Positions 46,129 to 54,853 of a stretch of 64,000 nucleotides of DNA are shown here, one piece after another. Under the pieces are notes generated by a model. That model searched no databases and was not told the DNA's origin. It saw only the letters and a program-made list of their open reading frames with translations. Location: contig NZ_AWSQ01000001.1 of the NCBI RefSeq assembly GCF_000498575.2, forward strand, positions 1,562,461 through 1,626,460. Reading direction: 5' to 3'. The stretch comes from Pseudomonas taeanensis MS-3. Lineage in GTDB: Bacteria; Pseudomonadota; Gammaproteobacteria; Pseudomonadales; Pseudomonadaceae. Every line of letters begins with the position of its first letter. Position 1 is the first letter of the stretch. The position numbers and the translations under genes are program-made.

Positions 46129-46812
46129 ATGAAAACTATTGATCTATCCAGCGCCACCGTGCGTGACCTCAACCAGGCCCTGCACGATCAGGTTAATCAG
46201 CTCGAAGAGCGCGAGTGGGTGGTGACTCATCCTAATGGCGCACACAACTTGGCGGTGGGCGTCAATGAAGCCGTGTCCGTCGATATCCAGGGGCATGCCG
46301 GCTATTACTGCGCGGGCATGAACCAGAAAGCCTCAATTACCGTGCACGGCAACGTCGGGGTAGGCTGCGCCGAAAACATGATGTCGGGTTACGTGCGGGT
46401 AAAAGGCAGCGCTTCGCAAGCGGCCGGCGCTACCGCTCACGGCGGCCTGCTGGTTATTGAAGGCGATGCCGGTGCACGTTGCGGCATCTCCATGAAAGGC
46501 GTCGACATCGTCGTCGGTGGCAGCATCGGGCACATGAGCTGCTTTATGGGCCAGGCTGGCCGTCTGGTGGTCTGCGGTGACGCTGGTGACGCGCTGGGCG
46601 ATTCGCTGTACGAGACACGCATCTACGTTAAGGGCACGGTCGAATCCTTGGGTTCGGATTGCATTGCTAAAGAGATGCGTGCCGAGCACCTCGAAGAATT
46701 GCAGGTGCTGCTCGATCGCGCCGGTTTCAACGAAAAAGCAGCGGACTTCAAGCGTTATGGCTCGGCCCGCCAGCTGTACAACTTCAAAGTCGACAACGCC
46801 TCCGCGTACTGA
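46129..46812 (+). CDS. mgsB: N-methylglutamate synthase subunit B (GXGXG domain)
   Basis: 227 residues, beta-helix GXGXG domain like the C-terminal part of glutamate synthase (GYYCAGMNQKASITVHGNVG; GMKGVDIVVGGSIGHMSCFMG). Structural subunit of the MgsABC complex. AAGGAG lies before the start. Followed by mgsC after 15 bp. Confidence 0.88.
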   Translation: MKTIDLSSATVRDLNQALHDQVNQLEEREWVVTHPNGAHNLAVGVNEAVSVDIQGHAGYYCAGMNQKASITVHGNVGVGCAENMMSGYVRVKGSASQAAGATAHGGLLVIEGDAGARCGISMKGVDIVVGGSIGHMSCFMGQAGRLVVCGDAGDALGDSLYETRIYVKGTVESLGSDCIAKEMRAEHLEELQVLLDRAGFNEKAADFKRYGSARQLYNFKVDNASAY

Positions 46813-46827
46813 TCCAGGAGCATGACC

Positions 46828-48165
46828 ATGAGCGACCAAATTACCCAGAAAGCAGCCCCACCAGTGCTACGCGAATCGGCTACGTTCGACCGCCTGACTA
46901 TCCAGGAAATTCAGCGGGCCGCCGAGACCGGTATTTACGACATTCGCGGCGGCGGCACCAAGCGCAAGCTGCCGCACTTCGATGACCTGCTGCTGCTCGG
47001 TGCCAGCGTGTCGCGCTACCCGCTCGAAGGCTACCGTGAGAAGTGCGGCACCGATGTGATCCTCGGTAACCGCTTCGCCAAGAAGCCGCTGCACCTGAAA
47101 ATCCCGGTGACCATCGCGGGCATGAGCTTTGGTGCACTCTCGGCTAACGCTAAAGAGGCCCTGGGGCGTGGTGCTAGCATCGCCGGTACCAGCACCACCA
47201 CCGGTGACGGCGGCATGACCCCGGAAGAGCGCGGTCAGTCGCAGCACCTGGTGTACCAGTACCTGCCATCGCGATACGGCATGAATCCAGATGACCTGCG
47301 CAAGGCCGACGCCATCGAGATCGTCCTCGGTCAGGGCGCCAAGCCGGGCGGCGGCGGCATGCTGCTGGGCATGAAAGTCACCGAGCGAGTAGCCGGCATG
47401 CGTACCCTACCGATTGGCGTTGATCAGCGCAGCGCCTGCCGTCATCCAGACTGGACCGGCCCTGATGACCTGGCGATCAAGATCGCTGAGATCCGCGAGA
47501 TCACCGACTGGGAAAAACCCATCTACGTGAAAATCGGCGCTAGTCGCCCTTACTACGACGTCAAGCTGGCAGTGAAGGCCGGTGCCGACGTGATTGTTCT
47601 CGACGGCATGCAGGGCGGCACCGCGGCCACTCAGGAAGTATTCATCGAGCATGTCGGCATCCCTATCTTGCCGGCCATCCCTCAGGCCGTGCAGGCCCTG
47701 CAGGAAATGGGCATGCACCGCAAGGTACAGCTGATCGTCTCCGGCGGGATCCGCAACGGCGCCGACGTGGCCAAGGCCATGGCTCTTGGTGCTGATGCCG
47801 TAGCGATTGGCACGGCGGCCTTGATCGCCCTCGGCGACAACCATCCGCGTCTGGACGAGGAATTGAAGAAAATCGGTTCGGCTGCCGGTTTCTACGATGA
47901 TTGGCAGAATGGGCGCGACCCGGCTGGTATCACCACTCAGGATCCTGAACTGTCCAAGCGCCTGGATCCGATCGAGGGCGGTCGGCGTCTGGCTAACTAC
48001 CTGCGCGTACTGGTGCTGGAAGCCCAGACTATGGCGCGGGCTTGTGGCAAGTCGCACCTACACAATCTCGACCCTGAAGACCTCGTGGCGCTGACTGTAG
48101 AGTCTGCCGCGATGGCGCGTGTACCTCTGGCTGGCACCAGCTGGATCCCGGGTAAGGGCTACTAA
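46828..48165 (+). CDS. mgsC: N-methylglutamate synthase subunit C (FMN-binding glutamate synthase domain)
   Basis: 445 residues from the second ATG (46828), because AGGAG sits 7 nt before it; the ATG at 46822 is too close. TIM-barrel FMN domain of glutamate synthase: IAGMSFGALSANAKEALGRGAS, EIVLGQGAKPGGGGMLLG, VKIGASRPYYDVKLAVKAGADVIVLDG and VSGGIRNGADVAKAMALGADAVAIG. Joins methylamine to 2-oxoglutarate as N-methylglutamate. Confidence 0.9.
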   Translation: MSDQITQKAAPPVLRESATFDRLTIQEIQRAAETGIYDIRGGGTKRKLPHFDDLLLLGASVSRYPLEGYREKCGTDVILGNRFAKKPLHLKIPVTIAGMSFGALSANAKEALGRGASIAGTSTTTGDGGMTPEERGQSQHLVYQYLPSRYGMNPDDLRKADAIEIVLGQGAKPGGGGMLLGMKVTERVAGMRTLPIGVDQRSACRHPDWTGPDDLAIKIAEIREITDWEKPIYVKIGASRPYYDVKLAVKAGADVIVLDGMQGGTAATQEVFIEHVGIPILPAIPQAVQALQEMGMHRKVQLIVSGGIRNGADVAKAMALGADAVAIGTAALIALGDNHPRLDEELKKIGSAAGFYDDWQNGRDPAGITTQDPELSKRLDPIEGGRRLANYLRVLVLEAQTMARACGKSHLHNLDPEDLVALTVESAAMARVPLAGTSWIPGKGY

Positions 48166-48202
48166 CTGCCTCGCAGCGTCGATCAATAAATACTGATTGA
48201 TA

Positions 48203-48228
48203 GGGCCCGCTTCGGCGGGCCTTTTTTT
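48203..48228 (+). terminator. Rho-independent terminator after mgsC
   Basis: GGCCCGC-TTCG-GCGGGCC then a run of seven T. It ends the gmaS-mgsABC transcript, so the following SMR gene needs its own promoter. Confidence 0.92.
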
Positions 48229-48306
48229 GCATAGTAATTATGTCGCTGGGCCACATGCACAAAACCTTGCTCGCGGCATGATCCCGATTCATACAAAGGA
48301 GCTTAT

Positions 48307-48648
48307 ATGACAACTTACGGTGCATGGATGATCCTGCTGGCGGCCGGCGTTTGCGAGGTGATGTACGCTGCGGCAATCCCGCGAACCGAAGGCTTCACAC
48401 GCCTGTGGCCTAGCCTCTATTGCGGGTTGTTCATCGTCATCAGTCTGTACCTGCTGTCACTTGCTGTGCGCACCCTGCCGGTGGGTACGGCCTACGCAGT
48501 ATGGGTCGGCATCGGTGCTCTCGGCACGGCGATCTATGGCATCGCGGTGCTCAATGAACCGGCCCAGCTGGCGCGTTTGGGGTGTTTGGGCCTGATCATT
48601 GCCGGGGTGATTGGTCTCAAGTTGGTCAGTGCGTCAACGTCGGTTTGA
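48307..48648 (+). CDS. Small multidrug resistance (SMR) transporter, Gdx/SugE-like
   Basis: 113 residues, four membrane helices. The essential glutamate is E17 in VCEVMYAA. RLWPSLYCG, TLPVGTAYAVWVGIGALGTAIYG and IIAGVIGLKL match the Gdx (guanidinium exporter) branch. The tryptophan usually three residues after the glutamate is tyrosine here (Y20). Gdx exports guanidinium; in this island a small alkylammonium substrate is possible. AAAGGAG precedes the ATG. Confidence 0.88.
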   Translation: MTTYGAWMILLAAGVCEVMYAAAIPRTEGFTRLWPSLYCGLFIVISLYLLSLAVRTLPVGTAYAVWVGIGALGTAIYGIAVLNEPAQLARLGCLGLIIAGVIGLKLVSASTSV

Positions 48649-48818
48649 CTGACGAGATAATCCAGCGGAGCCGTACTAAAGCCCGACACCGCAGCTGGTG
48701 TCGGCGTTCTGCGGTGCTTAAGTTCCGTCGTGAGGGAGAGGCCGTTATGTTGGCCATAAAGGTGCGCGTAAGCGTCGAGAATACCGGCCAGTAGCGTTGA
48801 TAACGCGTCGGGCGTCAA
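48534..48818 (-). CDS. Possible small protein coupled to the B3/4 gene
   Basis: 94 codons starting TTG, overlapping the stop of the B3/4-domain gene (TTGA) and converging into the end of the SMR gene. Family not recognised (LSTLLAGILDAYAHLYGQHNG). It might be a real coupled gene or a chance frame; the overlap geometry is its main support. Confidence 0.3.
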   Translation of the reverse strand: MTPDALSTLLAGILDAYAHLYGQHNGLSLTTELKHRRTPTPAAVSGFSTAPLDYLVSQTDVDALTNLRPITPAMIRPKHPKRASWAGSLSTAMP

Positions 48819-49459
48819 GCCACGCAGCTGGCGCAGCAGGACATCAGATCAGCCTTGAGGTCAGCAGCGATCCGCTGCAGGTATTGCGGGTCAGTGTCGG
48901 GATGACCCTGGACGATAAACAGAGCCGAGTCGCTATTGGCATGCAAGGCGGTAGCCTCACACTGACGATACTCCATGCGGCAGAGCACCTGGCCTTGGGC
49001 GTCCAGGTAGGCATATTCGCCGGTGGGCAAAAGCTGGCTGGTGTTGCTGCCCAGTGCGTGGAAGACCTCGCCGCCTTGCGTTAGGGTCAAACTTGCCGGC
49101 AGTTGTAGGCGACGTAAATCATGGGCGCCGATCGAAAGTCCGCTGTTCAGTGACCACTGATTGTAAAGGTCGACGATTGGTGAGATTGGCCGCAAGCCTG
49201 AGTGACGTTGATACTGGTCGAGTAGGGCCTGTGGGGACGCGGGGAAACGCTTGGGCGAACGGCCCATACGCAAGCGTAATGCATTAAAACCTTCCATTTC
49301 CCGTCGGCTGTACTGAAGGTTGAAGTTATTGCGCAACCGCACAAGGCTGGCTTGCAACGCACTGCTGTAGTGCAGGTTGCTGAGTGAGTGAAGGCTGAAT
49401 GCGATGGCTTTGAGGCCAAGATCGGGAGGTGTGAGCAGGCAGAAAATAGGGCTGAACAT
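48815..49459 (-). CDS. B3/4-domain protein (PheRS editing-domain-like)
   Basis: 214 residues similar to the B3/4 editing domain of phenylalanyl-tRNA synthetase, found also as a stand-alone protein: ISPIVDLYNQWSLNSGLSIGAHDLRRL, QLLPTGEYAYLDAQGQVLCR and the C-terminal CCASC. Stand-alone members may clear mischarged tRNA; function here is unknown. GGAG precedes the start. It lies downstream of amt and the 57-residue protein on the same strand. Confidence 0.78.
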   Translation of the reverse strand: MFSPIFCLLTPPDLGLKAIAFSLHSLSNLHYSSALQASLVRLRNNFNLQYSRREMEGFNALRLRMGRSPKRFPASPQALLDQYQRHSGLRPISPIVDLYNQWSLNSGLSIGAHDLRRLQLPASLTLTQGGEVFHALGSNTSQLLPTGEYAYLDAQGQVLCRMEYRQCEATALHANSDSALFIVQGHPDTDPQYLQRIAADLKADLMSCCASCVA

Positions 49460-49508
49460 GGCTGACTCCAGGCCGGCCGACGCCCCCTAGGACGCCGGAC
49501 GGCTGAAC

Positions 49509-49682
49509 TTACTTTTTGATCATCGGGCTTTTGTAGCTGTGCTGCTCGTGACGCACCGTGGCGTAAATCGCGAAGATCGTTAGGGCGACTGCGACGACGA
49601 CGATGAAGCCCATCACCATTGGCTTGTCGGCGAACGTGAAGACGGTGCTGGCGCCTTCCCAACTGCTAATTGGACTGCTCAT
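49509..49682 (-). CDS. 57-residue membrane protein downstream of amt
   Basis: Starts MSSPISSWEGASTVF with AGGAG 9 nt upstream. One membrane helix (MGFIVVVAVALTIFAIYATV) and a basic tail (RHEQHSYKSPMIKK). It lies 57 bp after amt and 49 bp before the B3/4 gene, so all are probably one operon. Family not recognised. It could be a small partner of the transporter. Confidence 0.7.
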   Translation of the reverse strand: MSSPISSWEGASTVFTFADKPMVMGFIVVVAVALTIFAIYATVRHEQHSYKSPMIKK

Positions 49683-49739
49683 GGCATTTCTCCTTCATGA
49701 CGTCACGCAGTAGGGAGTACTGCGTGACGTAGTTCAAAT

Positions 49740-51113
49740 TCACGCAGGCTTGGTTTCGCCGACGATAGTGTTAGGGATTACTTCGCTTGCGGAAACAGTG
49801 GTGATACTGGCACCAGTGATGGCCCATTCTGGGTAGGCTTGGGCCGGTACTTCGACCAGATCCAGGCCACGTTCTTCGGCATGTGCTGGTACGCGCAGAA
49901 CGCCCATTTTCTTCATCAGCAGCGAGATAAAGTAGCCGGGGATGAAGCCCAGTGCGGCCAGTACGATTGCGCCACCGGTTTGGCCGAGGAAATTTATGGG
50001 AGGGGCTCCTTCCATGACGTTCGGGTAACCCGCGATGAAAATGCCGCTGAGCACCAAGCCGGCAAAACCGCCGAAGCCATGAACGGCGAATGCGCCAACA
50101 GCATCATCGATACCACGCTTGCCCAAGAACTTGTGTACCAGTGGTGCGGCTGCAGCAACGCCCATACCAATTACAAAGGCTAGCGGTGGGTAGTAAACGT
50201 CCAGGCCTGGGGCTACAGAAACGATACCGATCAGACCACCGGACATCATCCAGAAAGGTTCACGGGTGGTCAGGTAAGCACCGATCAAACCGCCAGAAAA
50301 GCCCATCAAGGTATTGAAGGCAAATGCAGACAGGGTTGTTGGCTGACCATAGATGTTGGTCCACTGGCCACCGGCGTTGTAGATGATGCAACCACCCAGG
50401 AAACCGAAGAAGCCGACGATGACCAGCATCAAGCCAATTACACTCATCGGCATGCTGTGACCGACTATGTTATTTGAGCTGCCATCGGCGTTGAAGCGGC
50501 CAATACGCGCACCGACGTTCATCACAACACCGAGGGTGAAGAAGCCTGCAATGGCGTGCACACAGCCTGCAGCACCAACGTCATGGAAGCCCCACTTGGT
50601 GGTCAGCCAGCCGGTTGGGTGCCAGCTCCAGGCAGCTCCGAGAATCCAGACGCCAGAGCCCAGAATGATGGCCAACACAATAAAGGCACTCATCCGTGTA
50701 CGCTCGATAAGCGCACCGGACATGATCGATGCAGTGGTGGCGGCAAACAGGACAAAGGCGGCCCAGAAGATACCGGTCGCGTTGTCAGTGATGTTTGGCC
50801 CCATACTGCTGGCCCATGGCAAGCTGCCGGCTGCACCGTCCAAGTCGGGAATTAGCCCACCGGAAAAACCGTTATAGATCCACCAGCCGAAGAAAAAGAA
50901 CGTCGGCACGATGAAGGCGAACGCCAGAATGTTCTTAACGCCGGCCGTAAGGGCATTTTTCAGGCGCGATGCCCCGATTTCGTAGGAGAGAAATCCAGCG
51001 TGTATCACCATCATCAAGGCGATACACCACCAATAGAATATTTCCATATTTATGGTGTTAGACATCTGAATGAGCTGTTGTAGCTCTTCCAGTGTTGGGG
51101 TTGCCTGTTCCAT
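49740..51113 (-). CDS. amt: Ammonium transporter (Amt family)
   Basis: 457 residues, eleven membrane helices. The twin histidines of the pore are present in CVHAIAGF and AVHGFGG, with the ammonium-site aspartate in FHDVGAAG. It has N-terminal GFLSYEIGASRLKNA. No GlnK gene is adjacent, unlike the usual glnK-amtB pair, which suggests it is a dedicated island transporter for ammonium or methylammonium. A sigma-54 promoter precedes it. Confidence 0.93.
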   Translation of the reverse strand: MEQATPTLEELQQLIQMSNTINMEIFYWWCIALMMVIHAGFLSYEIGASRLKNALTAGVKNILAFAFIVPTFFFFGWWIYNGFSGGLIPDLDGAAGSLPWASSMGPNITDNATGIFWAAFVLFAATTASIMSGALIERTRMSAFIVLAIILGSGVWILGAAWSWHPTGWLTTKWGFHDVGAAGCVHAIAGFFTLGVVMNVGARIGRFNADGSSNNIVGHSMPMSVIGLMLVIVGFFGFLGGCIIYNAGGQWTNIYGQPTTLSAFAFNTLMGFSGGLIGAYLTTREPFWMMSGGLIGIVSVAPGLDVYYPPLAFVIGMGVAAAAPLVHKFLGKRGIDDAVGAFAVHGFGGFAGLVLSGIFIAGYPNVMEGAPPINFLGQTGGAIVLAALGFIPGYFISLLMKKMGVLRVPAHAEERGLDLVEVPAQAYPEWAITGASITTVSASEVIPNTIVGETKPA

Positions 51114-51230
51114 TGTTGAATCCTCGATGCAGTTTTCAGAAGTGGATTTTGTTCAGCAGGTCGAGTGTTAAGTGCGAGCAGGTAGAGCTTTTAATTTATC
51201 TAGGGTTAAGAAAAGTTCCCGCAAGGAAAT

Positions 51231-51246
51231 TGCAAGGCTTGTGCCA
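51231..51246 (-). promoter_or_regulatory. Sigma-54 promoter of amt
   Basis: On the minus strand, TGGCACAAGCCTTGCA matches the -24/-12 consensus almost perfectly. The start of transcription would be near 51220, about 105 nt before amt. Confidence 0.85.
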
Positions 51247-51381
51247 CTTATCCCATCAGCCCGTTCCAAGCGTATCTCTGCGGGTTAGCTGTGCTGGGTG
51301 AGTGCGGGAGAAGCCCCATTTCTGTTCGTTGCGGGTAGATCGCGCCTGCTCTTGGGTCATCTGGCGGCTTAGGTACATCGT

Positions 51382-52368
51382 TTAGTTGCGTTGCTGCAGC
51401 ATGGTTTGAATTTGTTGCACCGAGTCCTGGGTGCGTTTGGCCAGCGTGCGTACCTCGTCGGCCACTACCGCGAAGCCCCGACCCTGTTCACCTGCGCGTG
51501 CAGCTTCGATTGCGGCGTTGAGTGCAAGTAAGTTGGTTTGATCAGCGATACCCTTAATGACGCCTGCTACGTGGGCGATCTGGGTGTAGGTGCTTTTCAT
51601 GTTGCTTTGTTCGCGGTTGCGCAAATCCTCAGCGGCTTTCTCATCGCTAATTTCGCGTACAGCGCCGATCACGCGTTGCAGAACGCCCTGGCTGTTGCGT
51701 AAGCAGCGACCTCGCTCACGGAACCAAAGTTCGCCGCGTTGTTTGTGTTGCATGCGGTATTCAACGACATAAGCGGGTTCACCTTTGGGGTCAGCAACGA
51801 AGTCACCGAACACCTGCATGACCTTTTTCAGGTCGTCGGCGTTGACCACTGCAAAGAAGCTGTCCCAGCCATCGGCAAACTCGGCGTGGTTGTATCCGAT
51901 CAGTTTGCGAAACTGTTCGGACCAGCAAATCAGATTGTCGGGATGATCGGCATCACCTTTTACGACGGTCAGGTCCCAGCAGCCTTCGGTCAGGGTCTGC
52001 TTGGTCAGCTCCCATGCTTGTTCATCCTGCTGCCAGCGCGCCTGTTGTTCCTCCACGTTTTCCAGTCGCGCATGGCTTTGCTGAAGCTGCTGTTCGAGCA
52101 GCTGGTTATTCCGGGTGGCTTCTTCAAGTTGCTGCTTTAAGTGCTGATATTGCTCGGCGGTGCACGGTGGCTGCGAGTGGGTTTCAGCTTGGCGCTGCAC
52201 ATGCTGCGTATGCCAGCGTTGGCTGAGCAGTTCGATGGCCGTGAGCAAATGCGGGTAGCGATGCAGCGCCGAAGACTGTTGATCCAGATGGGCATGCTGA
52301 TCAGGTAATTGGGTCAGCACGTTGGCTAGGTCGCTAGCCAGTTGGCGGGCATTATTGTTGAACCACAT
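51382..52368 (-). CDS. Soluble PAS-containing chemoreceptor
   Basis: 328 residues, no membrane helix. Coiled coil (about 60-125), a PAS fold ([35 protein letters not shown]) at about 128-250, and the tip of an MCP signalling domain ([33 protein letters not shown]) at the C terminus. The signalling helix ends right after the hairpin tip, so it is shorter than usual and lacks the return helix. Placed between amt and tdm, it may couple amine metabolism to chemotaxis. Confidence 0.88.
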   Translation of the reverse strand: MWFNNNARQLASDLANVLTQLPDQHAHLDQQSSALHRYPHLLTAIELLSQRWHTQHVQRQAETHSQPPCTAEQYQHLKQQLEEATRNNQLLEQQLQQSHARLENVEEQQARWQQDEQAWELTKQTLTEGCWDLTVVKGDADHPDNLICWSEQFRKLIGYNHAEFADGWDSFFAVVNADDLKKVMQVFGDFVADPKGEPAYVVEYRMQHKQRGELWFRERGRCLRNSQGVLQRVIGAVREISDEKAAEDLRNREQSNMKSTYTQIAHVAGVIKGIADQTNLLALNAAIEAARAGEQGRGFAVVADEVRTLAKRTQDSVQQIQTMLQQRN

Positions 52369-52463
52369 GGATTAATACTCCTCTTAGGGAAACTGCGCTG
52401 CTGGCTGCCTTCGTCAACGCATGACTGCCAGAGCGCTAGCAATTCCCCCGCCGTTCCTTGCAG

Positions 52464-54809
52464 TTAACTGCGAACCCGTGACTTATCCGGATCGTAGGCA
52501 ACCGTTCCGCTGGAAACACGTGCACTAATTCGCTTTTGCTGACCGTCGAGTTTGCCGATTTCAACTGCCGTACCGGCTTCGCAATAGTCGATAGCCAAGC
52601 GGCACAGTGCGATGTTCTTGCCCAACACCGGTGAGCGCGTTGCACTGGTAATTACGCCGACTTGCGCACGGCCAACGCGAACACAATCGCCATGCGCCGC
52701 CGGCTCATTGCCCTCCAGCTCCAGCCCAACCAAGCGCTGTTGTGGACTGGCATTGCGCCTTTGCAGGGCATCACGGCCGATAAAGTCGTCTTGTTTGCTC
52801 TTCAGCGGCACACAGAAACCGATACCTGCTTCGTAAGGATCGGTCTGATCACTAAAGTCATACCCCGCAAACACCAGCCCGGCTTCGATGCGCAGCATGT
52901 CCAGCGCGTGCAGGCCGAGCGGTACCAAACCGAGCGGTTTGCCGACTTGCCACACGCGTTCCCATACACGCATGGCGTCGCTTGGGTGGCACCAGATTTC
53001 AAAGCCCAACTCGCCCGTGTAGCCGGTGCGCGAGACCATTATTGGGCAGCCGTTGTAATCATCAAGGCGACCATTTAAGAAGCGAAACCAACCCAGCTCG
53101 CTCACCGATGGCTGACTGGGCGGCGTCCAGATCATCTGGCTGAGCAACTCGCGACTGAGTGGCCCTTGCACGGCAATGTTATGGATCTGCTCGGAGGCCG
53201 ATTTTATCCAGACCTTCATGCCGAGTTTTTCAGCCTGCTCGCGCAACCACACGCCGCCGTGGTCTTCGCCGCAGATCCAGCGAAAAGCATCCTGGCCAAG
53301 ACGCAGCAAGGTGCCATCGTCGAGCATGCCGCCGTGCTCGTAGCACATTGCTGAATACACCACTTGGCCGATCGCTAACTTACGCACATCGCGCGTCAGG
53401 CAGTGGTTGAGTAGGGACTCGGCATCCGGTCCGAGGATCTCAAATTTGCGCAGGGCAGAGAGGTCCATTACGGCAACACGCTCGCGGCAGCCGTGGTACT
53501 CCTCCAGTGCGCCGAAGCCTTCGAAGTGAGTAGGCGTCCACCAACCGCGATAATCGACAAAATGGCGGGTAAGGGCGCTGGTGCCTGGATGGAAACCGCT
53601 CTCGCGGGTCAGCACAGGATCGGAATCAGGGGATATGCGCGTGGCCATAGCGATACTGAAGCGCTCCTTTGCAGAATAAACGCGGATGTGGATGTCGGTA
53701 GGTTGCCAGCCGTTGGCCGGGTCGATGTCGTCCGGGCAAGAGCTGTTCGCGCAGATCAGATCGTTACTGGCGCGCATCAGTACGTAGTCGCCGGGGCGTG
53801 ACCACGGCTCGTCCATGGTCAATTGCTGGTGGTCATCAATAGCGGTGTTGAAGAAGAAGTTGATCGCGGGCCAACCGGGCCGTGCAGCAACGCCATGCTC
53901 GGCGAGTGCGCGACTGATGTTGTCACTGCAATTGGCATGGCCGAAATAGCCGTGGCTCTCGTAATAGCGTGAGGTGCAAGCTAGGGCAAAGGTGTCGTGA
54001 CGACCAACGGTATCGCGGCGCACCTCGAGCATGGGCTGCATGTTGCGATCAAAGAACCGGCTGAATAGTCCGGCGCTAGGATAGGCATTGCTGTTCAAGG
54101 TGCGCGTGACGGTGGGGTCGAGGTCGACCTCTCTGCCAGCATCGAGGTTGCGGCGGTCGAAGGCGACGAAGTCCGAACACTGCCGTCCGGCTACGTCGAG
54201 CACTTGAATATATTGACCGGCGGCAACGGCATAAGCCTGGGCCGTGCCGGGCTTGATGGTGAACTCGTCAACCACCTCGCCAAGCGCTTCTGGTAACGGC
54301 GGCGCCAGGGTCTGGCGAGGATTGGTACGTTGGATCAGCAAGCGCAGTTCGCTGGCGCGCAGTTGGCTGAACACTGGGCTATCCGTACCCGGTGCCGCGA
54401 CCATGACCAGCAAGGCTTCGGCGGCCTGCAGGGTGCGGCTGTAACCAGCAGGCGTACCAGCGGGCCACAAGTCAGCGGCCGGCGGCAAGGTGGTGGCATT
54501 GATTCCCAGGCCTAACAGCCGGCGCTGACTGCGTTCTGACGCGGCGCTGCCATTAGTGAGCAGGCGTTGGCTGAATTCGGCCCCCGGCGTTGCGCTAAGG
54601 CTCAGTGCTGCCAGGGCCGCGTGGCCATTAGGGTTAAACGCATGCAATTCGGCGCGCTGGTCGCCTTCGAGGTCAATCACCTGCAGGCTATCGCCGGCTT
54701 GGAGGTTAATCAGTGTTAACCCGCCGGGGGCAACCCGGTGACGCTCTAGGTTAGGTGCACGGGCAAACAGGGCCGGTTCCCAGGGACGAGAAATGACAGG
54801 TTGGCGCAT
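52464..54809 (-). CDS. tdm: Trimethylamine-N-oxide demethylase (Tdm)
   Basis: 781 residues from ATG 54809 (GTGGAG 7 nt upstream). N-terminal ~400 residues are a DUF1989-type metal domain with clustered cysteines (GRQCSDFVAFD; GYFGHANCSDN; DLICANSSCPDD). C-terminal ~370 residues are GcvT-like (VMDLSALRKFEILGPDAESLLNHCLTRD; SRTGYTGELGFEIWC), expected to take the released formaldehyde onto tetrahydrofolate. Last gene of the dmmCBAD-purU-folD-tmm-tdm unit. Confidence 0.9.
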   Translation of the reverse strand: MRQPVISRPWEPALFARAPNLERHRVAPGGLTLINLQAGDSLQVIDLEGDQRAELHAFNPNGHAALAALSLSATPGAEFSQRLLTNGSAASERSQRRLLGLGINATTLPPAADLWPAGTPAGYSRTLQAAEALLVMVAAPGTDSPVFSQLRASELRLLIQRTNPRQTLAPPLPEALGEVVDEFTIKPGTAQAYAVAAGQYIQVLDVAGRQCSDFVAFDRRNLDAGREVDLDPTVTRTLNSNAYPSAGLFSRFFDRNMQPMLEVRRDTVGRHDTFALACTSRYYESHGYFGHANCSDNISRALAEHGVAARPGWPAINFFFNTAIDDHQQLTMDEPWSRPGDYVLMRASNDLICANSSCPDDIDPANGWQPTDIHIRVYSAKERFSIAMATRISPDSDPVLTRESGFHPGTSALTRHFVDYRGWWTPTHFEGFGALEEYHGCRERVAVMDLSALRKFEILGPDAESLLNHCLTRDVRKLAIGQVVYSAMCYEHGGMLDDGTLLRLGQDAFRWICGEDHGGVWLREQAEKLGMKVWIKSASEQIHNIAVQGPLSRELLSQMIWTPPSQPSVSELGWFRFLNGRLDDYNGCPIMVSRTGYTGELGFEIWCHPSDAMRVWERVWQVGKPLGLVPLGLHALDMLRIEAGLVFAGYDFSDQTDPYEAGIGFCVPLKSKQDDFIGRDALQRRNASPQQRLVGLELEGNEPAAHGDCVRVGRAQVGVITSATRSPVLGKNIALCRLAIDYCEAGTAVEIGKLDGQQKRISARVSSGTVAYDPDKSRVRS

Positions 54810-54826
54810 GGTGAGGCTCCACATGG

Positions 54827-54847
54827 GCGGGGCGTTTAACGCCCCGC
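54827..54847. promoter_or_regulatory. Hairpin between tmm and tdm
   Basis: GCGGGGCG and CGCCCCGC close on TTTAA in the 44-bp gap of the operon. No T-run follows, so a processing or attenuation role is more likely than termination. Confidence 0.55.
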
Positions 54848-54853
54848 ACGGCT

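Noticed and set aside
45212..48165. Calling mgsABC a split glutamate synthase (gltB)
   Set aside because: Three separate subunits directly after gmaS and no gltD nearby match N-methylglutamate synthase.
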